DNA of 42,714 nt, from assembly GCA_022448945.1 (NCBI GenBank), contig JAKVCV010000013.1, positions 1 through 42,714 on the forward strand, in the 5' to 3' direction. Both the position numbers and the translations under genes were made by a program. The notes under the pieces are model-generated. The model saw only the letters and a list, made by a program, of their open reading frames with translations, did not search any database and was not told the origin of the DNA. The DNA is from Saprospiraceae bacterium (GTDB lineage: Bacteria > Bacteroidota > Bacteroidia > Chitinophagales > Saprospiraceae). Shown here in pieces: positions 18,458 to 25,843 of the stretch. The stretch's first letter is position 1. The number at the start of each line of letters is the position of its first letter.

Positions 18458-19129
18458 TTAGTTTGTGAATTCACTAAGATCTTCGTCAGTAGATTTTTGT
18501 ATTTCTTTTTTAATGTCGTCAGGGTTTTTAAAAAATTGTTTATAAAAAACAAATACCATAGCTGTACCAGTAAAAACCGCAGTATCAGCAATATTGAAAA
18601 TAAATTCAAAAAACTGAAAGGAATGCCCACCTATTAAAGGTATCCAATCAGGCCAGTTACTATCAATTATCGGGAAATAAAACATATCTACTACCTTTCC
18701 GAGTAAAAAACCTGTATACCCACCATTTTCTGGCCAAAGTGCAGCTATTTCAGTAGTTGTACTTTCTGAAAAAATTAATCCATAAAAAACTGAGTCAAGG
18801 ATATTTCCGATGGCACCTGAGAAAATCAGAGATATGCTCATTAAAACAATTATTGAAGCATTTTGCTTTACCATTTTAACCAGAATATAACCAATAATAA
18901 AAATAGCAAAAATTCTAAATATACTAAGAGCAAGTTTCCCAAGATGACCTCCCCATTCTATACCAAATGCCATTCCAGGGTTTTCTATAAAGTGAATATG
19001 GAACCAAGATAGACCCAAAACTTCAAAGCTTTCACCCAATGCCATATTCGTCTTAACCCATAACTTAAGTGATTGATCTAGTATTAAAACTAACAGGATA
19101 ATTAATATGACTAAATATTTTTTTTTCAA
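18458..19129 (-). CDS. lspA: Lipoprotein signal peptidase, first tandem copy
   Basis: This 223-residue SPase II has the same four-segment layout as its neighbour. Motifs are LDQSLKLWVK, IENPGMAFGIEW, SGAIGNILDSVFYG and FIFNIADTAVF, with both catalytic Asp residues. By eye the two copies are about half identical, strongest around the catalytic motifs and weakest in the loop between them and at the C-terminus, where this copy has an acidic tail. It is the promoter-proximal gene of the pair. One copy may be housekeeping and the other specialised (a substrate class, or tolerance to an LspA inhibitor such as globomycin or myxovirescin); the sequence does not say which. Confidence 0.93.
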   Translation of the reverse strand: MKKKYLVILIILLVLILDQSLKLWVKTNMALGESFEVLGLSWFHIHFIENPGMAFGIEWGGHLGKLALSIFRIFAIFIIGYILVKMVKQNASIIVLMSISLIFSGAIGNILDSVFYGLIFSESTTTEIAALWPENGGYTGFLLGKVVDMFYFPIIDSNWPDWIPLIGGHSFQFFEFIFNIADTAVFTGTAMVFVFYKQFFKNPDDIKKEIQKSTDEDLSEFTN

Positions 19130-19542
19130 ATTGATATTTTAGGATCCAGACGATTAGTATTTATAGGTATATTACAATAGCAGAATCTTGTTAAATTATC
19201 ATGCCCATAATAGGGCTAAATTAACGCAAAAGTAACAAAGAATTATGATAAAATTTGAAAATAGATTGTAATTTTGATTTAATACAGATTCTATTTGAAT
19301 GAAACCTTTAAACTATACTACAATTTAATTTTATTATTCATTTTTTTGATACCAAAATGATTTGTATTTAATTAAAGAATACCCTTCTTAATAGTTTAAA
19401 TTCATTTTTTTTTGCTTATTTTCAATCTTACTGGTTTTATAATTCGAGTAACATTGGTTAATCCCAATTTGTATTTTACAATAACTCTTTATAAATCTAA
19501 TAACTTTTTATTAAGCTATTTTAATGTGGATTATTAAATTAT
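19130..19542. other. Intergenic region between divergent lspA pair and transporter gene
   Basis: This is 413 AT-rich bases. On the minus strand a -7 box TACTTTTG (19227-19234) could drive the lspA pair, with a short GCCC/GGGC inverted repeat at 19203-19216 near the start of that transcript. No ORF or RNA gene is evident. Confidence 0.45.
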
Positions 19543-20373
19543 ATGAATTCAGAGAAAAAAAATGATGCTATATCTTTATCAGCAACAGTTAATACGGATG
19601 AACAAAAAAGAGTAACGGAATTTAAGAGTAATCGTTTGTTTTTTTTACTAGGAGGTTTTTTCCTTGCCAATGCTTTTATAGCCGAATTTATTGGTGTAAA
19701 AATTTTTTCATTTGAAGACACTTTTGGTCTTGCACCTTTTGGTTTGGATCCAATGGGAGGTGAAGGAACACTTAATTTTACTGCAGGGGTGCTTTTGTGG
19801 CCTGTAGTATTTATTATGACAGATGTTATCAATGAATATTATGGAGTGAGTGGAGTTCGATTTCTTTCTTTTTTAGCTGCTGGTTTAATAGCTTATGCTT
19901 TTATAATGGTTTTTGCATCTATCGGATTAGCACCTACTGATTGGTGGGTAGTAGCCTACACTGATAAGGGGGTTCCTGACATGCAAGCTGCTTTTGCATC
20001 GGTTTTTGGACAGGGAATGTGGATTATTATTGGTTCATTAGTTGCTTTTCTTGTTGGTCAGCTTGTTGATGCTGTTGTATTCAGAAAGGTGAAAAAATAT
20101 ACTGGAAATAATAAAATTTGGCTTAGAGCTACAGTTTCTACAATAGTATCCCAATTTATTGATAGCTATTTGGTTCTTTATATAGCTTTTGTATTGGGGT
20201 CAAATTGGACAATGGAAATGTTGTTTTCTATAGGAACAGTGAATTATATATATAAAGTTTTAATTGCAATTTTGTTTATTCCTATTTTATATGTGATTCA
20301 CAAATTAATAGACAATTATCTGGGAGAAGAAGTCAGTACTGAACTTAAAAAATTAGCAGTGAATAAGAATTAA
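19543..20373 (+). CDS. Queuosine precursor transporter (YhhQ/QPTR family)
   Basis: This 276-residue membrane protein has about six to seven hydrophobic segments after a polar 30-residue N-terminus. Family motifs include FMLANAFIAEFIG-like FFLANAFIAEFIGVKIF, VVFIMTDVINEYYG (near 90), LVGQLVDAVVF and WLRATVSTIVSQFIDS. The YhhQ/QPTR (DUF165, TIGR00697) family imports queuine-type precursors such as preQ0/preQ1 for making the tRNA base queuosine. The protein is longer than E. coli YhhQ, with an insertion after the first segment, as is common in Bacteroidota. rdgB follows 36 bases later on the same strand. The exact precursor transported is not determined by sequence. Confidence 0.88.
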   Translation: MNSEKKNDAISLSATVNTDEQKRVTEFKSNRLFFLLGGFFLANAFIAEFIGVKIFSFEDTFGLAPFGLDPMGGEGTLNFTAGVLLWPVVFIMTDVINEYYGVSGVRFLSFLAAGLIAYAFIMVFASIGLAPTDWWVVAYTDKGVPDMQAAFASVFGQGMWIIIGSLVAFLVGQLVDAVVFRKVKKYTGNNKIWLRATVSTIVSQFIDSYLVLYIAFVLGSNWTMEMLFSIGTVNYIYKVLIAILFIPILYVIHKLIDNYLGEEVSTELKKLAVNKN

Positions 20374-20409
20374 TTTTAAGATTTTTCTATATTAATTTAT
20401 AAATAGATT

Positions 20410-20988
20410 ATGAACCAATTAGTTTTTGCAACAGCAAATAAAAACAAGGTCTTAGAGATTCAAAAAATCATGGACGGACATTATAAATTTTTGAGTCTTA
20501 TGGATATAGGTTGTTTAGAAGAGATTCCAGAAACTCAACAAACAATTAAAGGAAATGCTTTACAAAAAGCAAGATATGTCTATGAAAATTATGGGAAAAA
20601 TTGCTTTTCAGAAGATACTGGTCTTATAATCGATGCTTTGAATGGTGCACCAGGTGTTTATTCTGCACGATATGGTGGTCCTGAAAAAGATGCGAATGCG
20701 AATATTGATAAAGTATTGAGAGAATTAGGTGCTACAGAAAATAGAAATGCCCATTTTAAAACTGTTATTGCATTAATTCTTGATGGGAAAGAATATACAT
20801 TTGAAGGGATAGTCAATGGGACAATCCTAAAAAACAGACGTGGATCATTTGGTTTTGGTTATGATCCGGTTTTTTTACCTCTAGGAAAATTTAAATCTTT
20901 TGCTGAAATGTCGTCAGAGGATAAAAATAAAATTAGTCATAGAGGAATAGCAACAGATAAGTTAAAATCGTTTCTACTGAATTTATAG
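20410..20988 (+). CDS. rdgB: RdgB/HAM1 family non-canonical purine NTP pyrophosphatase
   Basis: This 192-residue cytoplasmic enzyme hydrolyses dITP, XTP and ITP to monophosphates, keeping deaminated purines out of DNA and RNA. Diagnostic motifs are LVFATANKNKVLEIQ at the N-terminus, SEDTGLIIDALNGAPGVYSARY (about 69-90, with the metal-binding acidic residues), GSFGFGYDPVFLP (about 145-158), FAEMSSEDKNKISHRG (near 175). The length is normal. It lies close behind the queuosine precursor transporter gene and probably shares its transcript. Confident assignment. Confidence 0.96.
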   Translation: MNQLVFATANKNKVLEIQKIMDGHYKFLSLMDIGCLEEIPETQQTIKGNALQKARYVYENYGKNCFSEDTGLIIDALNGAPGVYSARYGGPEKDANANIDKVLRELGATENRNAHFKTVIALILDGKEYTFEGIVNGTILKNRRGSFGFGYDPVFLPLGKFKSFAEMSSEDKNKISHRGIATDKLKSFLLNL

Positions 20989-21120
20989 TATTCAAAATGA
21001 ATAATTGTTACCTCTTCCATTCAGCTCACCTAAATGTTAGCTAATAAATATCATGTATAGCTAGCTATCCAAAGGAAATCGATATAAATTTTTAAGTATT
21101 TTTATATTTCTTACCCAATA
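20989..21120. other. Intergenic stretch after rdgB
   Basis: This AT-rich spacer precedes the first FNR-like promoter unit. It holds a perfect 12-bp palindrome, ATAGCTAGCTAT, at 21057-21068. I see no ORF and no T-tailed terminator for rdgB. The full gap from rdgB to the next credible gene (20989-21475) also contains the promoter and hairpin features listed next. Confidence 0.4.
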
Positions 21121-21164
21121 TTGATATATGTCAATGAAAAGTATTTTTAATTGATGCATCTTTG
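21121..21164 (+). promoter_or_regulatory. FNR-like box plus -7 element, unit 1
   Basis: TTGATATATGTCAA (21121-21134) fits the FNR/DNR-type palindrome TTGAT-N4-RTCAA. A -7 box CATCTTTG (consensus TAnnTTTG) is at 21157-21164, exactly 36 bases after the start of the palindrome. The predicted transcription start near 21171 puts the palindrome centre near -42, the class II activator position. The same geometry recurs at 21387 and 21922. Confidence 0.65.
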
Positions 21165-21170
21165 GTTTAT

Positions 21171-21371
21171 AATTGGTCAAATTAAGAAAATACTACTTTT
21201 AACTACCTAATTTATAAGACCAGAAACACTAAACAAACCTATGAAACTGTTGATTAGAGCGATTATATAACCATTTTAAAGCCTTATGATTTCTCGATGA
21301 AGATTAACTGTTATTTTTTAGTGGAAAATGTAATTACTAAAGCGATGTATTGGGCAATACATCGCTTTTTT
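21171..21371 (+). ncRNA. Candidate FNR-controlled small RNA
   Basis: This approximately 200-nt segment begins at the predicted start of the first FNR-type promoter and ends at a strong rho-independent terminator. The only ORFs inside are tiny: 9 codons from the ATG at 21241, and 36 codons from 21298 that run through the terminator stem. It therefore looks non-coding. Its 3' end resembles the 3' untranslated end of the next unit. It could instead be the remnant of a decayed third copy of the small exported protein gene. Expression is unproven. Confidence 0.4.
21339..21371 (+). terminator. Rho-independent terminator of unit 1
   Basis: A perfect 13-bp stem is formed by AAAGCGATGTATT (21339-21351) and AATACATCGCTTT (21356-21368), with loop GGGC and six T ending at 21371. 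The stem core AAAGCGATG/CATCGCTTT is shared with the hairpin at 21871. Confidence 0.9.
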
Positions 21372-21386
21372 ACAATTAGTATCTTT

Positions 21387-21430
21387 TTGATATTTGTCAA
21401 TGTATAGTATTTATAATTTTTACAATTTTG
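21387..21430 (+). promoter_or_regulatory. FNR-like box plus -7 element, unit 2
   Basis: The palindrome TTGATATTTGTCAA (21387-21400) is followed at exactly +36 by the -7 box CAATTTTG (21423-21430). The ATG of the small exported protein gene at 21476 lies about 40 bases beyond the expected transcription start. No separate -33 element is apparent, as expected when an activator takes that position. Confidence 0.65.
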
Positions 21431-21475
21431 TGTTAACAATACAACCTAAATAATAACATATAAATTTTAATATTT

Positions 21476-21772
21476 ATGAAACCCTTATTTATCCATCTGA
21501 TTTTTTTGTTTATGATTGTACAGTTACATGGACAATCAAACTTAAACAATAAAGATATACTTGAATGTTCTATTCATTCGAAAAGTATTGTACCTATAGA
21601 AAAGTCTAAAGGGTCAGAGGTTTATTCATTGAAATTATCGATACCTATGATTGGAGTTGTAGTGGTGAAAAACCCTACATTTGAAGTTCAAAAGTTAACA
21701 AAACGCATATATACTGAAAAGAAAACAAAAGAGATAGAAGCAATTTCTTACTCTAAGCTTGAGAATAAATAA
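21476..21772 (+). CDS. Small exported protein, paralog of the gene at 22021
   Basis: This 98-residue protein has a signal peptide at residues 1-19 (MKPLFIHLIFLFMIVQLHG, then QSNLNN). The mature part is about 79 residues, basic at the end, and contains SLKLSIPMIGVVVVKNPTFEVQKLTKRI. That segment aligns with PLKLMVPSIGNISITNPSRQLKEITKKL of the gene at 22021, so the two are paralogs. I do not recognise the family. The FNR-like promoter suggests induction by low oxygen, or by nitric oxide if the regulator is of the DNR type. A periplasmic or outer-surface location is expected. Confidence 0.65.
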   Translation: MKPLFIHLIFLFMIVQLHGQSNLNNKDILECSIHSKSIVPIEKSKGSEVYSLKLSIPMIGVVVVKNPTFEVQKLTKRIYTEKKTKEIEAISYSKLENK

Positions 21773-21870
21773 AATTTTATATCCCGTTTTTGATTAAATT
21801 AAAATCATTATAAATTACTTTAATAACCTAAATTAACTAACTGTAAATAATGAAAAACTGGTTTTATGGT

Positions 21871-21902
21871 AAAAAGCGATGCACTTGTGCATCGCTTTTT
21901 TT
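21871..21902 (+). terminator. Rho-independent terminator of unit 2
   Basis: A perfect 14-bp inverted repeat, AAAAAGCGATGCAC (21871-21884) and GTGCATCGCTTTTT (21887-21900), has a TT centre and seven T ending at 21902. The gene at 21476 stops about 100 bases earlier, leaving a long 3' untranslated region. Confidence 0.9.
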
Positions 21903-21921
21903 ATGTTAGAATTTCTTTTAA

Positions 21922-21965
21922 TTGATTTTTATCAATGTATGAACTTTTTGATTGTTGCATCTTTG
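21922..21965 (+). promoter_or_regulatory. FNR-like box plus -7 element, unit 3
   Basis: TTGATTTTTATCAA (21922-21935) matches the FNR consensus TTGAT-N4-ATCAA exactly. The -7 box CATCTTTG is at 21958-21965, again 36 bases from the palindrome start and identical to that of unit 1. The next gene begins at 22021. Confidence 0.7.
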
Positions 21966-22020
21966 TTTATATAATATTTTATAATAGAAATAAAACGAAC
22001 TAAAATTTAAAATTATGATC

Positions 22021-22335
22021 ATGAAAACAATATTTTTTTATTTCCTTTTGATTGTTCAGATTAGTGCTCAAACAGAATATAAAGATCTAATCCTAGCTAA
22101 TGTAGAACATTTGGAGAAGATTAATGTGAAAGTTACTGATAAAGCAGAAGTCAAAAAAGATTTGATTCCACTAAAATTGATGGTGCCATCAATAGGGAAT
22201 ATAAGTATAACTAATCCTAGCAGACAATTAAAGGAGATAACTAAAAAATTAGCTTTACAGGAATGTTCAAGGAGAATAAATTCTGTCGAGTCTATTTCTT
22301 ATGCTGCAAACAAACAACCTGGTATAAGTAAGTGA
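22021..22335 (+). CDS. Small exported protein, paralog of the gene at 21476
   Basis: I start it at the ATG at 22021, giving 104 residues, because MKTIFFYFLLIVQISAQ then aligns with the paralog start MKPLF; an ATG two codons upstream (22015) is also possible. The signal peptide ends at ISA before QTEYKD. The mature protein shares LKL-x-x-P-x-IG, NP and ITKK with its paralog and ends in a polar tail with one Cys. No known family is recognised. Promoter geometry indicates the same FNR-like control as the first copy. The two genes are separate transcription units, each with its own promoter and terminator. Confidence 0.65.
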   Translation: MKTIFFYFLLIVQISAQTEYKDLILANVEHLEKINVKVTDKAEVKKDLIPLKLMVPSIGNISITNPSRQLKEITKKLALQECSRRINSVESISYAANKQPGISK

Positions 22336-22347
22336 TAAAAATTTTAA

Positions 22348-22377
22348 AAGATTGAATTATTTTCTGTATTCAATCTT
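22348..22377 (+). terminator. Hairpin after unit 3
   Basis: AAGATTGAAT (22348-22357) pairs with ATTCAATCTT (22368-22377) across a 10-base loop, 12 bases after the stop codon. It has no T-run beyond the stem, so it is a weaker terminator candidate than the hairpins of units 1 and 2. It could also serve the convergent gene ending at 22418. Confidence 0.5.
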
Positions 22378-22417
22378 ATATCCAGATAATTTTAATGATT
22401 CTCCGTAAAAAGAGAAA

Positions 22418-23197
22418 TTAGCCAAAGGTATCTTTCTCCAGGACACCCAGGCCAAATAAAGCATAATCAAATACAACAGGGTCTTCAGGGTTTATTTTTC
22501 GTAGATTATTAGTTAGTTCAAGGACTGTTTGCCAATCAGTTGCTTTTCGTCTAATTAAACCATACTTTCTTCCAATTCTGTCAACATGTACATCAAGCGG
22601 CATTAGTAATTGATGAGGGCTGATTTTTTGCCATAGTCCGAAATCTACGCCTTTGTCATCTTTTCTTACCATCCATCTCAAAAACATACATAAACGTTTA
22701 CATGTAGATTTTTTAGATGGAGTTGCTATATGTTTTCTTGTCCGATTTGGGGCATTTTGAAGTGAAAAAAAAATTTCATGAAACCCTATCAATGCATTTT
22801 CAATAGTCTTATCATTGTTTTTCATGTGTTGACTAAAGGCATTCTCAAGTGATGAGTGTATGCTATAATACTGTTGTAAAAATTCTAAGAAATATAATGT
22901 GTCAAGAGGCTGAAAAGTGCGATGTTTAAATGTTAGGAAATTTTTTCTGTCTTTTTCCTGATGATTAACAATAAAATCATATGGAGCTCCATCCATTAAT
23001 TCAACGAGTTTATTGCCACTATTGATAATCATTTTACGTTTCCCCCAAGCTAGCATTGCCACCCAAAAGCCAATAATCTCTATATCCTGAAGTTTGGAAA
23101 ATTTGTGAGGAATACTTATAGGATCATTTTTTATAAAAGCAATATTGTTAAATTCATCGGCTTTTTCTTTTAGGAATTCGTGTATAAGTGCCGACAT
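22418..23197 (-). CDS. TIGR02757 family protein (DUF2400)
   Basis: This 259-residue soluble protein matches the TIGR02757/DUF2400 family. Motifs are EIIGFWVAMLAWGKRKMII near residue 40, RTRKHIATPSKKSTCKRLCMFLRWMVRKDD (about 150-180), PLDVHVDRIGRKYGLIRRKATDW (about 198-220) and FDYALFGLGVLE at the end. The arrangement looks like a helix-hairpin-helix DNA glycosylase-type fold, in which PLDVHV-x-R is the conserved Asp region. The biochemical role is not established as far as I know. It is convergent with the small exported protein gene and 88 bases downstream of yebC on the same strand. Confidence 0.85.
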   Translation of the reverse strand: MSALIHEFLKEKADEFNNIAFIKNDPISIPHKFSKLQDIEIIGFWVAMLAWGKRKMIINSGNKLVELMDGAPYDFIVNHQEKDRKNFLTFKHRTFQPLDTLYFLEFLQQYYSIHSSLENAFSQHMKNNDKTIENALIGFHEIFFSLQNAPNRTRKHIATPSKKSTCKRLCMFLRWMVRKDDKGVDFGLWQKISPHQLLMPLDVHVDRIGRKYGLIRRKATDWQTVLELTNNLRKINPEDPVVFDYALFGLGVLEKDTFG

Positions 23198-23285
23198 AAT
23201 TAGTTTTTAATAAGAATTAACTTAAAAGAAAAAAAATGATTAAGATTTAATAAATGAGATTTGATAAAAAGATAACTATAGAATC

Positions 23286-23993
23286 TTAAGCCATTCCGTG
23301 AAAAACTTTCTGGACGTCTTCATCATCCTCAAATCGTTCAATAAGTTGTTCTATATCTTGACGTTCTGTTTCAGATAATTCTTTTGTAACCTGTGGAAAT
23401 CGTTGTAATGAGGCTTCCTGAACTTCAATATTCAATGATTCGAGGGCAGCTTGCATTGTTCCAAAGTCTTCATATGTTGTATAAACATAAATCTTATTAT
23501 CTAAAGTTTCAATTTCATCTGCACCAGCATCTATTAACTCTAACTCAAGTTCTTCAATATCCAGATCACCTTTTTCAAATATAAATTCACCTTTTCTATC
23601 AAACATAAAACTAACAGAACCACTTGTTCCTAGTGAACCTTTTTCTTTTGAAAAATAAAACCGCACATTGGCAACTGTTCGTGTCGTGTTGTTGGTTAGG
23701 CATTCTACAATAAATGGGATACCATGTGGGCCGTATCCTTCATAAACGATTTCTTCAAGATTTTCAGCATCCTTTGATGAAGCTCTTTGAATAGCAGCGT
23801 CAACATTCTTTTTGGGCATATTGGCAACCTTAGAGTTTTGTATAGCTATACGTAACTTAGGGTTACTTTCAGGGTCAGGGCCGCCCTCTTTAACTGCTAA
23901 AGCAATTTCTCTACCGATTTTTGTAAATACTTTTGCCATTTGCCCCCAACGTTTCATTTTGCGAGCTTTACGATACTCAAATGCTCTTCCCAT
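23286..23993 (-). CDS. YebC/PmpR family (TACO1-like) protein
   Basis: This 235-residue protein belongs to the YebC/TACO1 family: MGRAFEYRKARKMKRW, KVFTKIGREIALAVKEGGPDPESNPKLR, NMPKKNVDAAIQRAS, EGYGPHGIPFIVE and NNTTRTVANVRFYFSK are diagnostic. Members were long described as transcription regulators. Mitochondrial TACO1 is a translational activator, and bacterial YebC has been linked to relief of ribosome stalling at proline-rich stretches. The sequence alone does not separate the YebC I and II subtypes with certainty. It diverges from the peroxiredoxin gene across 155 bases. Confidence 0.93.
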   Translation of the reverse strand: MGRAFEYRKARKMKRWGQMAKVFTKIGREIALAVKEGGPDPESNPKLRIAIQNSKVANMPKKNVDAAIQRASSKDAENLEEIVYEGYGPHGIPFIVECLTNNTTRTVANVRFYFSKEKGSLGTSGSVSFMFDRKGEFIFEKGDLDIEELELELIDAGADEIETLDNKIYVYTTYEDFGTMQAALESLNIEVQEASLQRFPQVTKELSETERQDIEQLIERFEDDEDVQKVFHGMA

Positions 23994-24096
23994 GTCTTTT
24001 TAATTAGAGTAATGTTAAATAAAATTCTTAGTATTCTATAGATTATATAAAGAATATAAACTATTACAATTTACTGCAAATTATAATAAATGCAGT

Positions 24097-24104
24097 TAAC
24101 TTTG
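24097..24104 (+). promoter_or_regulatory. Putative -7 box of the peroxiredoxin gene
   Basis: TAACTTTG matches the Bacteroidota -7 consensus TAnnTTTG. It gives a leader of about 40 bases to the ATG at 24149. No clear -33 TTG is visible at the expected spacing. Confidence 0.4.
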
Positions 24105-24148
24105 TTCAAATATGTAAAATATTTTTTATTGATATCGTTAATAATAAT

Positions 24149-24607
24149 ATGGCTAAAGTTAAAAAAGGCGATTCATTACCTGATTTTTCTTTAAAAGATC
24201 AGAATAATCATGAAGTAAGAAGTATTCACTGGATTGGTAAGCCAGTTGTTGTATTTTTTTATCCAGATGATAATACTCCGATTTGTACAGCACAAGTCTG
24301 TTTATTTAGGAATAATTATCATGAATTTCAGAAACTAGGAATTAGGGTAGTCGGGATAAGTCACAATAGTTCAAAATCCCATTCCAATTTTGCTTCTCAA
24401 CATCAATTGCCCTTTTTATTGTTGAGTGATAAAAATGATGAAGTCCGTAATTTGTTTGGTGTGCCAAAAAGATTTTTTGGATTGACACCAGGTAGAGTTA
24501 CTTATGTATTTGATAGAGATGGTAAATTAATTTATATCAATAATTCTTTTATGAATGCAGCAAAACATGTTAAGGGCGCGTTGGACGTTTTAAAGAACAA
24601 CTTATAA
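24149..24607 (+). CDS. Peroxiredoxin of the BCP/PrxQ type
   Basis: This 152-residue thioredoxin-fold protein reduces hydrogen peroxide and alkyl hydroperoxides in the cytoplasm. After PDFSLKDQNN come VVVFFYPDDNTPICTAQVC, with the peroxidatic Cys in the T-P-x-C-T motif (near residue 47) and the resolving Cys five residues later, the PrxQ/BCP arrangement. The ending VTYVFDRDGKLIYINNS is also typical. No signal peptide. It is monocistronic and convergent with ychF, whose stop lies 10 bases from this stop. Confidence 0.92.
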   Translation: MAKVKKGDSLPDFSLKDQNNHEVRSIHWIGKPVVVFFYPDDNTPICTAQVCLFRNNYHEFQKLGIRVVGISHNSSKSHSNFASQHQLPFLLLSDKNDEVRNLFGVPKRFFGLTPGRVTYVFDRDGKLIYINNSFMNAAKHVKGALDVLKNNL

Positions 24608-24617
24608 TTATTGTTTT

Positions 24618-25718
24618 TTATACATTGAACATAAACTCCATTAAATCACCATCAGCAACAATATATTCTTTGCCTTCTTGCCGTAGAGTACCGGTTTCCT
24701 GAGCTCCTTTCCACCCATTATTAGCGACAAAATCATTGTAAGCTACAGTTTTAGCTTTAATAAATCCACGTTCAAAATCTGAGTGTATAACACCAGCAGC
24801 ACCAGGTGCTTTTGTGCCTTTTTTTATTGTCCACGCACGTACCTCTTTTTCTCCAGCAGTAAAGTATGTAATTAGATTCAATATGTTATAGCAGGCATTA
24901 ATAACTTTATTAACTCCTGGTTCTTTAAGACCCAAATCAGTAAGGAATTCCATTCTTTCCTCATAGTTGTCTAATTCTGCAATATCTGCTTCTATAGCGG
25001 CACTAACAAATATAGTTTCAGCCTTTTCTTCCTTTATCGCATCAAGAAATGAATCCGTGTACTTGTTTCCATCAATTACTGATTCCTCATCTACATTGCA
25101 CACATAGATAATAGATTTGGTTGTTAATAATTGCATTTGAGTTACAAAGGCTTTATCTTCTTCAGATTCATATTCAAAACTTCTTCCTGGTTTACCTTCT
25201 TCAAGGTGCTTTAGTACATTTTCGAGTAAATGAACCAACTTAAGGATAGCTTTATCCCCAGTTTTTGACATTTTCTTTTGCTTTTGTAAATGTTTTTCAA
25301 CAGTTTCTATGTCTTTAAAAATCAATTCTAAATCAATAGTTTCTTTGTCTCGGACAGGATTGATATCACCATCTACATGTACGATATTTCCATCTTCAAA
25401 ACAACGGACAACATGTACAATTGCATTTACTTCTCTGATATTTGCCAAAAACTGGTTGCCTAAACCTTCGCCTTTACTTGCTCCTTTTATTAAGCCAGCA
25501 ATATCTACGATATCAATTGTTGTGGGGATAACTTTTTGGGGAACAATAATAGATTCAAGTTGAGTAAGTCTTTCATCAGGTACTGTAATAGTTCCAATAT
25601 TCGGTTCTTTGGTAGCAAATGGATAGTTTGCTGCTAATGCTTTAGCGGATGATAGTGCATTGAAAAGCGTTGATTTACCGACATTGGGTAGTCCCACAAT
25701 TCCACATTTTAATCCCAT
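24618..25718 (-). CDS. ychF: Redox-regulated ATPase YchF (Obg-family P-loop NTPase)
   Basis: At 366 residues it has the family's normal length. The Walker A motif GLPNVGKST is at residues 8-16, the switch region DIVDIAGLIKGASKGEGLGNQFL near 70-92, and NVDE (YVCNVDEES) replaces the NKxD guanine motif, the mark of YchF/Ola1, which prefers ATP. The C-terminal TGS-like part includes ITYFTAGEKEVRAWTI and DFERGFIKAKTVAYNDF. YchF associates with ribosomes and is involved in oxidative-stress response. The gene lies next to a peroxiredoxin gene, though on the opposite strand. Confidence 0.96.
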   Translation of the reverse strand: MGLKCGIVGLPNVGKSTLFNALSSAKALAANYPFATKEPNIGTITVPDERLTQLESIIVPQKVIPTTIDIVDIAGLIKGASKGEGLGNQFLANIREVNAIVHVVRCFEDGNIVHVDGDINPVRDKETIDLELIFKDIETVEKHLQKQKKMSKTGDKAILKLVHLLENVLKHLEEGKPGRSFEYESEEDKAFVTQMQLLTTKSIIYVCNVDEESVIDGNKYTDSFLDAIKEEKAETIFVSAAIEADIAELDNYEERMEFLTDLGLKEPGVNKVINACYNILNLITYFTAGEKEVRAWTIKKGTKAPGAAGVIHSDFERGFIKAKTVAYNDFVANNGWKGAQETGTLRQEGKEYIVADGDLMEFMFNV

Positions 25719-25843
25719 GATTTATATATTTGGTGGTTTTGTTTTATTTAAAGTTGGATTATGAATTCCTAAAATTTAAATTTTTATTTTTAGAAATATC
25801 CTGCAAAACTACAATTTATTTGCTAAAGAATAGAGAACTTTGA

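Noticed and set aside
18452-18637. Plus-strand ORFs across the lspA pair (also 17774-17974)
   Set aside because: Antisense shadows of the two well-supported lspA genes with no motif of their own.
21298-21408. 36-codon ORF (starting MKINCYF) in the first FNR-type unit
   Set aside because: It runs through the perfect terminator hairpin and T-run and even into the next FNR-like box, so it cannot be translated from the predicted transcript.
21850-21909. 19-codon Cys-containing ORF (MKNWFYGKKRCTC...) before the unit 3 promoter
   Set aside because: Most of it is the terminator stem at 21871-21902; the apparent Cys pattern comes from the inverted repeat.
24129-24142. TTGATATCGTTAAT resembling an FNR box near the peroxiredoxin start
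   Set aside because: One half-site deviates (TTAA instead of TCAA), and it lies downstream of the likely -7 box, at a different geometry from the three good boxes.
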